A DNA stretch of 64,000 nt, from positions 248,001 to 312,000 of the forward strand of contig JADFUC010001680.1 of NCBI GenBank assembly GCA_019722365.1, read 5' to 3'. Made by a program: the position numbers and the translations under genes. Of the stretch, positions 13,030 through 24,502 are shown in pieces. The notes under the pieces are model-generated. The model worked only from the letters and a program-made list of their open reading frames with translations. It was not told where the DNA came from and did no database searches. How positions within the stretch are numbered: the stretch's first letter is position 1; each line of letters begins with the position of its first letter. Source of the stretch: Lithospermum erythrorhizon. Lineage: Eukaryota > Streptophyta > Magnoliopsida > Boraginales > Boraginaceae.

Positions 13030-13445
13030 AACCACCATCATCCAAACCCACCACCAACACAATCACCAACACATTCTTCTCCCTATCATCCCAATTAATA
13101 CGATAAAGTAAACAACAATACAATACAACTTTCTTCATCCTTTATTTATCATACACAAAATTGGAATCAAAACTCAAAAATTCAGAATACACCAATATAC
13201 ACCCCTAAATACCAAAATACATTATACACCAATATTGGTGTATTTTGGTGTCTAGTAATGTTTTTTGGTGAATGTTTGGTGGCGGATGAATGGTGGTGGT
13301 GATGGTGTTTGGTTGTTGGTGGTGGTGTTTGGTTGTGGGGGCTATTTTGGAGGCAAAAGAGTTTTGGGGCTGGTGTGGTGATGATGGGTGGTGATGGTGT
13401 TTGGTGATTTTATGTTATTAATAGTGGTGTTTTATTGGGGGTGCT
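13030..13445. repeat. CAC/GTG fold-back element
   Basis: The left half is rich in CCACCA and ACCAACAC, and the right half in GGTGGT and GTTTGGTG. They meet at a palindrome, 'acaccaatattggtgt', at about 13226-13241, with arms that continue imperfectly outward (for example 'accaaaatac' on the left against 'gtattttggt' on the right). The whole could fold into a long imperfect hairpin, as expected of a fold-back or MITE-type element. I did not find clear target-site duplications. Confidence 0.5.
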
Positions 13446-15472
13446 AAAATTTAAAAAGTTTTGACTTAGTGTTAGTTTATAAAATTTCTCTTGAAACTCA
13501 ACCAAAGAATTTCAATTGGAACTCAAAAATCAACATACAAAAATAAATTAACATTTTGAAAGTCAGAACTCAGAAATAAAGAGATTGTGGGTGGGCGTAT
13601 GACATAATTTTGACATTGTCATAAGAAAGAAGAAATCAAAGCAGTCGAAGCCACCCCTCCGTCGTAATGAGACCTCGCATGCTACTGCTAACAGTGGTTC
13701 AAATGAAAAGGAAAAAGGAGATAAATAAAGAAGTTTCAAATGATCTTCCAAAAATGCCTCTCCAAAGTCACGTGAAAGTCACATAACATATAGCGACCAT
13801 AGCGGATTTTTCGACGGTAGAAGCGAAGTATGGCTTTTAAAATAGGTGATCGATCGGTCATTTGAAACATAGATGATCGGCCCGGTGACGTTGTTTTTTT
13901 AACGGTGGACCCTTGATACTCTTTCTTTGGTCTTGTAGTATTTGCTTGGATAAATCTCGGTATGATAGCGCATAAGCATCGCTCATTAACCCATAAAGTT
14001 ATAATCAACAAATGGAACCTAAAAATCATTAGCTTTTATTTTTTGTTACAAGTTATACGGTAATCGAGTAGATCCTCTTTCCTTTGTTAAGTCTGTTTGA
14101 AATTATTTTTTCTTTATAGATAATTCATGATATTAATCAAAAGAATTTTGTCCATAGCCTTCACGGTTGATACATAAATCTAAAATTACATTAGGCCAGA
14201 TTAGAAATGCGATACTTGATGTCTTTCAATTTAAAAAGCAATCACTTATTTAGTTAGTGTCGCGAAGATGTAGTTCCTCTGTTTCCTTCTTGAGCGCGGC
14301 TTTGATCCTCGTGGTTTTCGACTGCGATAATTCATATACTAAACTTGTGAAAATAAACCATCAGTAATAATATAAATCGAATGAAAGGAAAGATCTTTGG
14401 CGAGAAGTAAAGTGGTGAAAATTGCTTCTCCGATAGAAGCCAATGAAAATGAGGTAGGAGCGTCCACGTAATCCAGTTTCGTGATCTGTGAATAAGAAGG
14501 AGTGATCATTGATGATAGTTGTTAAATTAAGCCCAATGAAAATCTCAATAAGTAAAATTTGAGTGCTTGTCATTAGAAATACCAAGATAGAATTTTAGTA
14601 TCGACTTTTTTAAATAAAGCGCAATCATGTCTGTTTTAAGATAAAGTAGAGATAAGGTTGAAAAGGCAGAGTGAGTCCGGTGGCGATACTCCTACAATGA
14701 GAGTTCTGCAAATAGCTGAAAAGATTAATTTTCTTGGAATGGTTGAGCCATTCACATGCCAACTTTGAGGTCGTCCGATCCTTTGTTTGATTATTTGCCT
14801 CACTTGAGGATTTCAATTTATACGAATTTATTTGTTGTCTAAAATCTTCTGAAATTCGAATACTTAAAATAAAAAAAGCATTACTTCACACAACGTAAAA
14901 GTAAGAGTACATTACATGAAAAAAGGATGACTGATGTGAAATTTCAATGTAGTAGAGGTAGTTTTTGAAGATTGGAGTTTTGTATAATGTTCTTTTTTGT
15001 ATTATAGTTTGATCTTAGAGTGTTTTTCAAAAATTTCCACCATATTGAGCTGGATGGAGTTCATAGATATGTGCTACAGTAGTTGATCTTTCAAAATGAA
15101 TTATACGGAGTATGTAAAGTAAGATTTGGCGGAAATTTTTTTAAGCAAGGATAAAATTGGAAAGTAATCTTTTGAAGAGTTGGAATATTAATTGAAAAAT
15201 GCTATGCTTAAAAATAAAGAAAAGTCAAATGGTTCTTATAAATGGAGATGGACGGAGTATATCCTAAAACGCAAGAGCTCAAATTAATACGGAGATACAA
15301 ATACAACTTTCGGAGCACTATTTTCACACCTGGGACTCCCAATCCAGGTTTGCACAGTATAGAAGATAAATACACAACTCAAATTTCAACTTCAATATGC
15401 AAGCCAGAGTGGATTCACATTATTGAGAAGCGAAAACAAGAATGAAGAACAACATACCACTATTTATACTTT
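13446..15472. other. Intergenic, no gene seen
   Basis: Mixed AT-rich sequence with short open frames that have no recognisable domain. 'acggagtat' motifs near 15105 and 15255 resemble MITE ends of the local family, but no paired ends could be drawn. The stretch next to 15472 should hold the profilin 3'UTR. Confidence 0.45.
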
Positions 15473-18400
15473 CTAAAGACCTTGATCAACTAGATAGTCA
15501 CCCAACCTCTCAACAATCATATTGCACTGTCCAGGAGTCATAGGCTCATCATAAATTCCGATAAGCAAAGCTTGGCTTGTTTTCTTGACGGTGACACCCC
15601 CAGAACCCTGAAAATTACAAATAAAACGTAAAAAGGGACCAAGAAAACGAAGACTTACAGACAGGAATGAACAGGTTATTACGACGTTTCTCTTTTATGT
15701 TACTATCGTACTCTGCCTATTATGTTTCCACTTATAAATATAAAATACTGTTATGGGTAGAGGTAAGTCTTGAGTCATTACCTTCTTCCCTCGTATCACA
15801 GCACCAGGCTCGCCTTGAATTACCATATACTTAACACCTCCAAGGTGCAACCCAGTTGGAGCAAGTGTTCCAGGTTCAGCAAAGTCTGCCATGATTGCAG
15901 CGATTTCCTCTGGCTTAAACTGGAACACCACCAGTTATGAAATCAACACTCATGATTAGATTAGTTCATACAGACAAACCAATACTACGTACCAAACATC
16001 CCAACGAAGTGAGTAAGAGACATGTATACAAAGGTTTACCTTCTACGAATACAGTACTACTTAGTCTCACTCTCTCCCAAAGAGATAGTTAGGTATTAAC
16101 TTTTGCTGGTTAAATGTTTAAAGCTTTTTCAAATACTATTTTTTATGTTCGATAATATTTGGTGAAATTATATAAATATGGTATTTTGATTTAAATCAAA
16201 GACATGTGTGTCAAAAGTTGTCGATTAAAATTAAAAGGTGTTATATTTGACCACGAGAAATCAAAATTACCCTTTCTTTTTCAGAAGAGGGAGTATCATT
16301 GTAATAGTATCCAAGTAATCGCCATACATAAATTTTCAATTATCACAATTGAATTATGCATTACCAAAAATGGCAATCTTTTACTTGTTAAAATCAAACA
16401 AATGAGCTCACTTACAAATCATTTTACTTGTAGTCCCTTTAAATAGTACTACGACTTAATTCACCAGATTGTCGATTTTGATTTTCGTTGTGAATTAATA
16501 AAACAATCTTAATTGACCTCCAAGTCAGTTGAATCAAAATTATCAAGTTAATAGTAAAGTATGTTGAAAAGACTACATATTGATATATTTTTCTCAAACT
16601 AATATATAACACATTGAAACTTATTTGAATTTAAAATTAAAAAATATCAACTATTAAAATTCAAAATGTGAAAATCTTTTAGGGATGGATAGAGTATTCA
16701 ATTCATCTAACAATAGCAACATTTTTACTTAGAAATGGACCACTTATATAATCTCTCCATTTCCAAAAGATGGTCTAATTTTCATGATATAATTTTTAAA
16801 TTTTGAACACAAATAAGTGTATATGTCGTATAAAATTTGGTGAAATATATATTAAAAAATACAGTACTATTTCAATGTATTTTAATATTAACATGATAAG
16901 TTTGATTCAAATTAATGATATGTGTGTACACTGTCTACTAAGGCCACAAAGTTTGCTAATGTTAGACCACCGAAAAACACGACAAACTTTTTGAAACGGG
17001 GGTAGTATTAAAGTTAGTTCTAATTAAACAAAGCTAGAGGTGTACATCAGCTAAGCGGAGCCGAGAAATTTTAGCTGAGCCTGAACACGGTGCAAAATGG
17101 AGACATTGGCTCGGCTCGGAAAGCGAGCCTCGCTAGCTCACTTGGACAAGACCCTATTCAAACTATGAAATTATTGCGAGAGCGGTGGGAAGACGGGCTG
17201 AAAGCAGAGGAATTTGCAAGCAACAACAACAATTTATTCATATACTATTATACTAGCAACAACATATATAAGTAAATCGGATGAAGTCACCGTTTTTCTT
17301 AAAATAAATTCGTCTTAACCGCCGATGCTTGGGGCAGCCGAGAGAAGCGTTTCTTGGGATACAAAATCACCCAGCAATTGCTTCACCCGGCACTAGCGAA
17401 CACTCGACGAAGGCAGGCCAGGCAGGCTTGGTATATAGGTGTTGGTGCGTGGGTGTTGGATCAAGTTCGAAAGAAAGAGCGTGTTGCAACAATTGAAATT
17501 TGATTGTTAGCTTGCGGATAGATCATTTACTATCTACGACCAAGTGCTAAAACAGTAGAGGGAGCCTCTGGGATATCTCACTTGCAAAGGGAGTATGATT
17601 CGAAGATTTGCATATAAAATCTTAGTGATTTGTGAAGATCTTGAAAAGATATTCGCTTGAATATCAAGTTGTTATGATAAGAGTGTTGAGATCGGTTGGG
17701 ACTTCGTATTGATTTTATGAAAAAGGTTTTAATCGCCATGCCTCAGAAGCAGCGCTACTTACTGGTAAAGGCCAAGCCTAAGAGGAGCTATACTATATAA
17801 AGACGGCGACATCAAGAATTGAAGTGCACTACACATATTGTTTTCTTCTACAAAGAATTCTTGCATACTTGAGAGCAATCAAGGAGCGTTTAGTGTAGAC
17901 ATATTTGTGTTAGAATAACTCTCTAATTTTCTAACTAATGTACAATTGTTTATAACACTATGTTGTAACAATCATCGAGTCCTTTGTAATTTATTGTAAG
18001 TCGAAGAGAGTGTTGACGTGGGAGGATAGAATGGAGTAGATCGTCCCCAGAACCTATTTGGAGTAGAGCTAGGGTGAAGTAGAATGTGGAATATTAGGTA
18101 TAAAGAGCCTTCTTGTAATTTCTTCATATCATAGTGAAAGTTCTCGTTGGGCATCTTGCGCCCGACTGAGTGCTACATTAATACGGGCGGGTTATCATTC
18201 TACGTATTTACTTTCTTTTCTTTTTATTCAAATATTGTTTTGTTGCATTTGGGCGACCAAGTGTCAATAACAGTTGGTAAGACACTTGGTTGATATACGA
18301 TCGTGTTCACATTTTCAATAAGAAAGAGATGCGTTTTGTAGCGCAATAATAACCACACTTAATTAACTTTGAATCAAGCGTTTTCAACAATAAACCTTGG

Positions 18401-19487
18401 CTTACCCTTAATGATTTTGTAATATGTCATTTGATTGCACTTAAATGCCAATCAAAATGTTTAGGCTTGAATTCAAATCGGTACAAAAAATGAGCTACAG
18501 GAAGCAAAAGTGGCTGCGTGCACCATCTTCGATTTACATTTTTGAGCTCATTTTTTCCCGATTTCCTTGTCTGAGCCCGGCGTAGAAGCTTTGGCATAAC
18601 ACTAGTAACACATTTACTTAGACTTGGAGAGTCTCTACTTATAAAGTGAGCACTCCTTCCACTCTCCTCTTATGCAGTAAAATGCCAAGTTTCAAACTTC
18701 ATACTTTCCATCTCAATTTTGCACAACACTATTGACACATATATTGGCTTGCAAATTTTGGATTCACGCAACACATTATCCAACAATTATCCGGATTAAG
18801 TACAACTAGTTACTAGATCATTCTTTAATGAAATAACAATGTGATTAATATTTTTTTTTTTTTATTTAGTGATGATATTATTTTGAATCTGAAGATTATT
18901 CTGAAACATGAAATACTACAAATACGAGAAACACTTTAATATATAATTGAAAACAATGTTAACTAATATATAGTTAGAGAACAATTACAAATTATTACAA
19001 CTAAGACAAATATAATATATGTTTCCAATGAGACTCGAACCGAAACCTCTAAGCCATGTGCAACAATGTGATTAGTAATTTGAGCACAACTGACATGATC
19101 ATTCTTAAGTTATTGAAACTTGACAACCAATGATGCATTGAACATATTTAAGGGGACGAGATACGTAATCTAGGTTGCCTCGTGCACATTTCTAACACAT
19201 GAGTACATGACATATAAGTAATTTTGTTAAATTCCGTTTGTTAGAATATCTGTGAGTAATATATGTTTGTTTTGTAGCATGTATAAATTATTATTATATG
19301 CATTGAATTATCAAAAAAGAAAAGAAAAAGAATTAGTAAGCAGATAAATGAATGAATAATGAACCTGAGGGAAGTTGTTGCTTTGTGCCCAAACAGTAGC
19401 ATCGTGACCAATAATAGCAGAAGAAGTGAGGTGATTACCCTCAATCTCACACATCAAGTGTTCATCTACATATGTTTGCCATGACAT
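15473..19487 (-). CDS. Profilin (actin-monomer-binding protein)
   Basis: Profilin binds G-actin, poly-proline ligands such as formins, and phosphoinositides, and tunes actin polymerisation in the cytoplasm. The inferred exons are 19365-19487 (41 codons), 15782-15919 (46 codons) and 15473-15607 (44 codons plus stop). They join in phase 0 to exactly 131 residues, the standard plant profilin length, with the classical three-exon structure. Visible family signatures are the N-terminal '[17 protein letters not shown]', '[13 protein letters not shown]', '[20 protein letters not shown]', 'IRGKK' and the C-terminal helix '[13 protein letters not shown]'. The N- and C-terminal helices form the poly-proline site. 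The start is fixed by the conserved N-terminus. All junctions are GT-AG. Intron 1 is about 3.4 kb and crowded with repeats; intron 2 is ordinary. Plant profilins are well-known pan-allergens. Identity is certain; which paralogue it is cannot be told. Confidence 0.97.
16447..16698. repeat. Stowaway-like MITE in profilin intron 1
   Basis: It starts near 'tactacgac...agattgtcgattttgattttc' and ends near 'aatcttttagggatggatagagtatt', giving loosely inverted ends. The internal words 'cttaattgac', 'gaatcaaaattatcaagtt' and 'atagtaaagta' recur in the copies at 22186-22370, 42260-42549 and 42716-42935. Confidence 0.55.
16749..17008. repeat. Second Stowaway-like MITE in profilin intron 1
   Basis: The ends 'ataatctctccatttccaaaagatggtc' and '...ttgaaacgggggtagtatt' are imperfect inverted repeats of the same style as the neighbouring element. 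The interior is AT-rich and non-coding. Confidence 0.45.
17280..18320 (+). repeat. LTR-like remnant in profilin intron 1
   Basis: A higher-GC stretch has an LTR-like layout on the plus strand, opposite to the gene. A TATA-like 'actatataaagac' lies near 17788-17800. It is followed by a transcribed-leader-like stretch (17830-18000), then 'cgggcgggttatcattcta' near 18184-18202. No coding region, partner LTR or primer-binding site is attached, so it would be a solo or truncated LTR. Family and exact edges are not determined. Confidence 0.4.
18848..19061 (-). mobile_element. SINE-like retroposon with 13-bp TSD
   Basis: The perfect 13-bp direct repeat 'aacaatgtgatta' occurs at 18835-18847 and 19062-19074. 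The segment between ends, read on the minus strand, in a poly-A run (poly-T at about 18851-18863 on plus). Its minus-strand 5' part contains 'ggttcgagtctc' near 19031-19042, a good RNA polymerase III B-box. A target-site duplication, an A-tail and a B-box together indicate a tRNA-derived SINE. A possible A-box, 'tggcttagagg', lies unusually close to the B-box, so the 5' part may be shortened. It sits in intron 1 of the profilin gene in the same orientation as the gene. Confidence 0.7.
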
Positions 19488-19721
19488 CTTCTATCTTGCT
19501 TTCTTCAATGCTTCAGTTGCTATATAAATTTATGTTGCTTGTTTGTGGGAGTTGTTGAGTTGAAGGATTATTATTGTTCGTGGCTTGTGGAACTTGCGTT
19601 CATTTTAAGCTTCTAACTTTTAATCCGTCCATTTCAATTTACTTATAATATGAAATTAAAAGTTATTTTATCAAAATAATTTATTAAAAAAATACTTTGA
19701 TTTAATCGTAAAGATAAAAAG

Positions 19722-20036
19722 TACTCCTTCCATTTCTTTTCTTAATAATCATTTACTTTTGCATAAAATTTAAGAAAAATTTGAATTCATCTCACAAATA
19801 TAATTTTCCCTACACTTTTTCTTACCAAATTTAGTAAAATGAAACCCTAAAAAGAAATTTCTAATTTGAGAAAAATGGTCGTTACATAATTGGATGGATG
19901 AAGGGTGTAATTTATTAAGGGATAAAATTGGAAAGATCAAAATAAATTTGTATTGAAATCATATGCAGAATATGATTGAGTAAAAAGGAAAGATAAATTT
20001 ATATTACATGATCAAGTCAATTAAACGGAAGGAGTA
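19722..20036. repeat. Stowaway-like MITE upstream of profilin
   Basis: Ends are 'tactccttccattt' and 'aaacggaaggagta', inverted complements flanked by TA. The interior is AT-rich and non-coding. It lies about 230 bp upstream of the profilin start codon, so it may touch the promoter. Confidence 0.65.
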
Positions 20037-20897
20037 ATAAATATTGAACTTGACTCCTCTCAATTTATTGTCCGTTCAATTTTCTTAATTTTAATATTTT
20101 TTTAACCTCTAAAGGGACTATTTTATTCAAGAAGAAGCTTACTCAAGATGGCAGGTGAGATCCAATGGAGTGGTCTCGTTCACCAAAAAATTACGTAGGA
20201 AAAAACATGTATCGAAATGGATTGGTCTAATCTCATGGGACAAACCATATTTCAGAGTAGGAAACATATTTCAGACTGCCCACACACTCCTAAGAAATTG
20301 AGAGCCTATTTTAGGCCACCCGCTCCCGACTTACGAGCTTCGACTCTACCCTAAAACACCTTAATTATTTGAATCTCAATCATAATCATTTAATTAAAAG
20401 GTGACACTTTCATAATATAACAAGTCTCTTTTTAAAATTTATTAATATGTTAAATATTACTCTGTATTAAAGATGATCATACATTAAGTTATTTCAAAAG
20501 GTGTCAAAAAAAAATTGAGCATGTGTGTACTTTGCCTAATGTTAAATAAAATTTTATCAATTTTAATGTAAAAAATGTTTAAAGGATAATTTGACAACAT
20601 GAAAGTCTTAGGAGACAACTTGATAAGGTAAAAATATAAAGTATCAATTTGACGCGATAGTATAGGACAACAAGAAATTAAGTCCAAAATGGATTATAAA
20701 TAGTGAGAGAAGCAAACAGATGCCTGCATACAAGGGCTCCATACTGTTTCTAATTTTCTATTACATGAAGAACCTCTCAGACTGAAAATCGAACTACTCG
20801 TAATATATAGTCAACATCAACGTGCCCCAATATTTCTGAAAAGACTCCCGCGAAATTCAGATCATTTAATCTCAGCAGAGCAGCAAAGTTTAATCGT
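20037..20897. other. Intergenic between profilin and TrmB, no gene
   Basis: AT-rich. Short open frames here show no recognisable domain. The part next to 20897 should contain the 3'UTR of the methyltransferase gene. Confidence 0.45.
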
Positions 20898-21638
20898 TTA
20901 AAATAAAAAACTTGCTTCTATACGCCTATAAATTGCAGGAAATGTTTGTCCACCATTTCGCGCAACCTTCTGCCCTTCTTCCGTTGCAGAAGTCAGTAGC
21001 TCGACGACTTGATCTGATTCGATTTCTTCTTCTGTGAGAGCTTCAAATAGAGGGTGGCCCTCGAGGCAGGACTTCATCCACTCCCCCAACTCTTCCACGT
21101 CGGTAATAGTGTATATGATTCCACCAACTTTAAGCACATAAGCATACTCATCTAACAGGTGAGGACTTATCACACGTCGGCGATGGTTCTTCTCCTTAAA
21201 ATGAGGATCCGGGAAAAGAAAGAACATCTTCGTTAGCTGAGCTTTCTCAAAGTAATTTGGAATATACTTCATTGAATTCGTCCTGACCACCGAGATATTC
21301 TGATACTGACCAGGATTTGTGGTCCTCAACCCATTTATACGCTCCTTCACATATTCAGTAACCTTGTCCCTCAACTCCATGCCAACCATGAGTGTGTCCG
21401 GAAAGAGTGTTGCAAGGCTAACTAAAAGCCCTCCAAATCCACAACCAACATCTGCAAACTGCACTTTCGTCAAACCATCAAATTGAGGGTAATGAATGCT
21501 GTAATCAACTTCAGCAGGGCATGTTGGAACAGGGAAATGGGAATCACTTAATGGATTACTATGCGCTCGAGCTCGATAAAACCTTTTACGGGGCAATCCA
21601 GTTTTCTTGTTAAGAGTAGTATTACATTCAACCTCCAT
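20898..21638 (-). CDS. TRM8: tRNA (guanine-N7-)-methyltransferase (TrmB/TRM8)
   Basis: Catalytic subunit that uses S-adenosylmethionine to methylate N7 of G46 in the tRNA variable loop. In eukaryotes it pairs with a WD-repeat partner (Trm82/WDR4), which is not in this window. The intronless frame encodes 246 residues, the usual plant length. Visible motifs are the SAM-binding 'FADVGCGFGG' (61-70), acidic 'GMELR' (86-90), the family signature 'FLFPDPHFKEKNHRRRV' (140-156) with the catalytic Asp, and the C-terminal 'NGGQTFPAIYRR' (228-239). No organellar targeting extension is obvious, so a nuclear or cytosolic site is expected. A plausible 5'UTR intron runs from an acceptor at about 21684 back to a donor near 23000, which would place the promoter near 23.1 kb; that part is inferred from splice-like sequence only. 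Confidence 0.95.
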   Translation of the reverse strand: MEVECNTTLNKKTGLPRKRFYRARAHSNPLSDSHFPVPTCPAEVDYSIHYPQFDGLTKVQFADVGCGFGGLLVSLATLFPDTLMVGMELRDKVTEYVKERINGLRTTNPGQYQNISVVRTNSMKYIPNYFEKAQLTKMFFLFPDPHFKEKNHRRRVISPHLLDEYAYVLKVGGIIYTITDVEELGEWMKSCLEGHPLFEALTEEEIESDQVVELLTSATEEGQKVARNGGQTFPAIYRRIEASFLF

Positions 21639-21683
21639 GTCCTTATCCTTACTATTGAATTCCTTTTCAGCTACTCAATATAA

Positions 21684-23000
21684 ACTGCATCAACAACCAA
21701 ACAAAAAGTGCAGATGTTAAACAATATACTCAAAATAACATATCTAATATGTATACAGACAATAAACAATGAATAGGATAGAATATGTCATTTCTCAAGC
21801 AATGTGACTTGTTGGAAATTTTGTACATAGATATTGGGTTTTCTTCAGATCTTCATTAATGACTATGAACATTGGCAGGGTGGGAGGAGATATTTCAACA
21901 TTATATGCTATATAAACAAGGGACAGAAACAACAATACTGAAATGGTGAAAACGTAAAACCTTCGGATTGATCACGAAGAATCCGAATATAACCATCAAG
22001 GGGCAGTCCCTCGATCATTCAACGGCACACAACTTTATTAATCAAACAAAAAAGGAAATAAAATCTGTAAATAATGCCCATTAAACAATATCAGTTGCAG
22101 TACAAATGATTTCATTTGGCTCCTTGATTCTAGGTTTCACCCCATAATAATTATGCATCCTATTGCACCAAATGATACCCAAATCTATTATCGTCATATT
22201 AGTACTCCTCCCATAGCATGTAGAGTGTATAGTTTGATTTTCAGCAGTCAAAATTAACAAACTTCGAGCCGCAACCAACACACAAAATTTTATTTGAATC
22301 AAAATTGTGATGTTAATAGTAAAGTATATTAAAATTACTAGCATTTGATATATTTCTCACCCAAAGTTGTTAATCGCGGTGTAGCAGTAGTTTTTTGGAG
22401 TTTCTTATATGATAAATATATACTCCGTATATTGTAACCATTTAGTTGAATTCTGCCTTGTTTATAATATCAAAGAACATCCAACTATGATTCGAAAGAA
22501 AAAAGTGCATAATTAAATATTATCGAGATACAAATTAAAAGACAAACATGCATAAGTAAATATCAATTCTATCAAAGCATATTCAATTACAGAAAATTAA
22601 GCAGCTCATAATATATCACAAAATTATAACAATTATAATAAACACATTAATCATTGTATCATAAAATATCAAAAAGTAGAAATTAATCAATATAAATTAA
22701 TACAAACAGATTAATCGATATAAATTAATCAATATATATATCAATTACAAATAGAAACTAAAATAAAAACAATCATGAATCATTAAGCATTTCATCACTA
22801 TATAATGCACAAAAAAGTCTTTCATCAAACGAAGATTGTCTAATTTGATTTTCGATAATGAAAAGTAGCATACTTAGTAGTCTTAATTGACACGCGTAAT
22901 TTTGATTGGAGTGAAAAGCATTTGATATATTAAAAGTAGCATGAAAAGTGAAGTCGATAATAAATAGAGGTTAATAGCGTCGAAAAATAAAATGGTGAGT
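21684..23000 (-). other. Probable 5'UTR intron of TrmB gene, repeat-bearing
   Basis: On the minus strand 'ttgttgatgcag' before 21683 is a good acceptor, and 'taattaaggtac' near 23000 a possible donor. The interval has no gene. A copy of the MITE family lies near 22186-22370, sharing the words 'gaatcaaaattg' and 'atagtaaagta', and a further relic lies near 22840-22930. Confidence 0.4.
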
Positions 23001-23099
23001 ACCTTAATTAAGGTCGAAAGAGGAGGCGCTTCTCGACCTTACTTTTGCTGTTCTCTTTCTCATCAACAAATCATTTGCATTATGGTTTATATGGCCTAT

Positions 23100-24159
23100 G
23101 ACTAGAAGCCCTTTTTAAAATTGGGTAAATATATTGTGCTGGGCTGTTAATACACACACCAAGCAGTGAATCTTAGGGGTTGAAATATTTATTTTCTTAC
23201 TGTTATGAGGTAAGTAGTTAGGAAGTTTTATTAAGAGATAAAATTATCGTTTATTTAAAAAAATCTTGTTGGGTGTGTGTGTATAGTGTTGAGTCCAATT
23301 TGGACGCTTACCAATTTTTTATAAACATAATTTTTTTAATATATTTATTGCTATTGTATATCATTATTCATAAATTATGATATTTCAATAATGCAGTGAA
23401 TATCATATTGATAAATTATGATATTTCGATATTATTGGATAGGCGTTACGAGCCGAGCTTGGTGGAGAATTTTTGCTAAATGTGACCTTAAACGAGCCCA
23501 AAACCGGCCCAGAAACGAGAGTAGCTCAGCTTGATGCAAATTTCAAATTTTATAGTAATAGAATGCTCAAAAAATAATAGAGATGAACATTAATTTTCAA
23601 ATAAATAAATTGGGCCTTGACATTAATTAGATTATAACAAAAAAGGTTATCATGCCAAATACATGATCATGACAATAAATTCAAATCAAATTAGAGTATT
23701 AGTTTTATACTTTTATTTAAATATATAATAATAGTCATTACCGGTAACTCGCCGAATATGACTGAAGAGCAATTTCGAAGCTGGTCATTATAAGGCCATT
23801 GAACTTTGAGCCCGGCTTCGAGGCGAGTCATTTCCGATTGATTTCGGCTCATTAACAACTCTATTATTGGACATGCAAGACGTAAAAAAATTTAATATAA
23901 TAAATCTATTTTAAATATGAGAGATCCCAATAGTTGGAGCCTAACTAGCGCTATGTTTCTGAAGATCTTATAAGTATCCAAGTCTTGGCTATTGCGGGCA
24001 CAATAATCGTTTTTAAGTAGTTTTCGATCAGTTATATATTATTCAATATTCGATTGATTGTCTGAGATTATCGACAAAAACGGCCGAATGGGATGGACTT
24101 TAACATGAGCTAATGGATCTTTATAATTAGGTGTTAGATTAGTAGGTACTGTTGTTAAC
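23100..24159. other. Intergenic with GAGC/GAGCC-rich repeat relic
   Basis: No gene. Around 23440-23550 and 23810-23850 there are clusters of 'gagccgagctt', 'gagcccaaaaccggccc' and 'gcccggcttcgaggcgag', a wording also seen near 17040-17140 and 58860-59190. These resemble non-autonomous hAT-type or low-complexity dispersed repeats known from plants, but no terminal repeats were resolved. Confidence 0.4.
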
Positions 24160-24502
24160 TGAAAAACAGTTCAATTAAAGAAAATTTGCATAATTGGATC
24201 TTCGATTGAGGTTAATCAAAACAAAATTTCTTATGAACCCTAACTGAGAGAAAAGGGTGGGGGGTCTGATTTTTATTAATATGAAAATGTTAGTTATAAT
24301 GCTTAGTCAGCTCCACCTATATATACATGGACTAATCACATTCATTATAAACCAACTAACTGTCGAGTCATTAGCTCATCTTAACTTATTTGAAACTAGC
24401 TAGCGATATTGGCCACTTCTTTAGTTTTTTAATCCCATCCGTCTGGCGTGACCCTCGGTCATCTGACTTGATTTCCCAATATTTTATCACTTCATTTATA
24501 CA
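24160..24502 (-). repeat. 3' LTR of the copia element
   Basis: Starts TGAAAAACAG on plus and ends ...TTTATACA, next to a pyrimidine-rich tract that is a purine tract on the coding strand. It aligns with the copy at 29837 over most of its length, for example 'tttttattaatatgaaaatgtta' against 'gttttattaatatgaaaatgttg', with clear divergence elsewhere. Confidence 0.75.

Noticed and set aside
19025..19061. Possible tRNA gene on the minus strand
   Set aside because: Only a B-box-like 'ggttcgagtctc' is present. No acceptor stem or proper A-box spacing. Better explained by a SINE.
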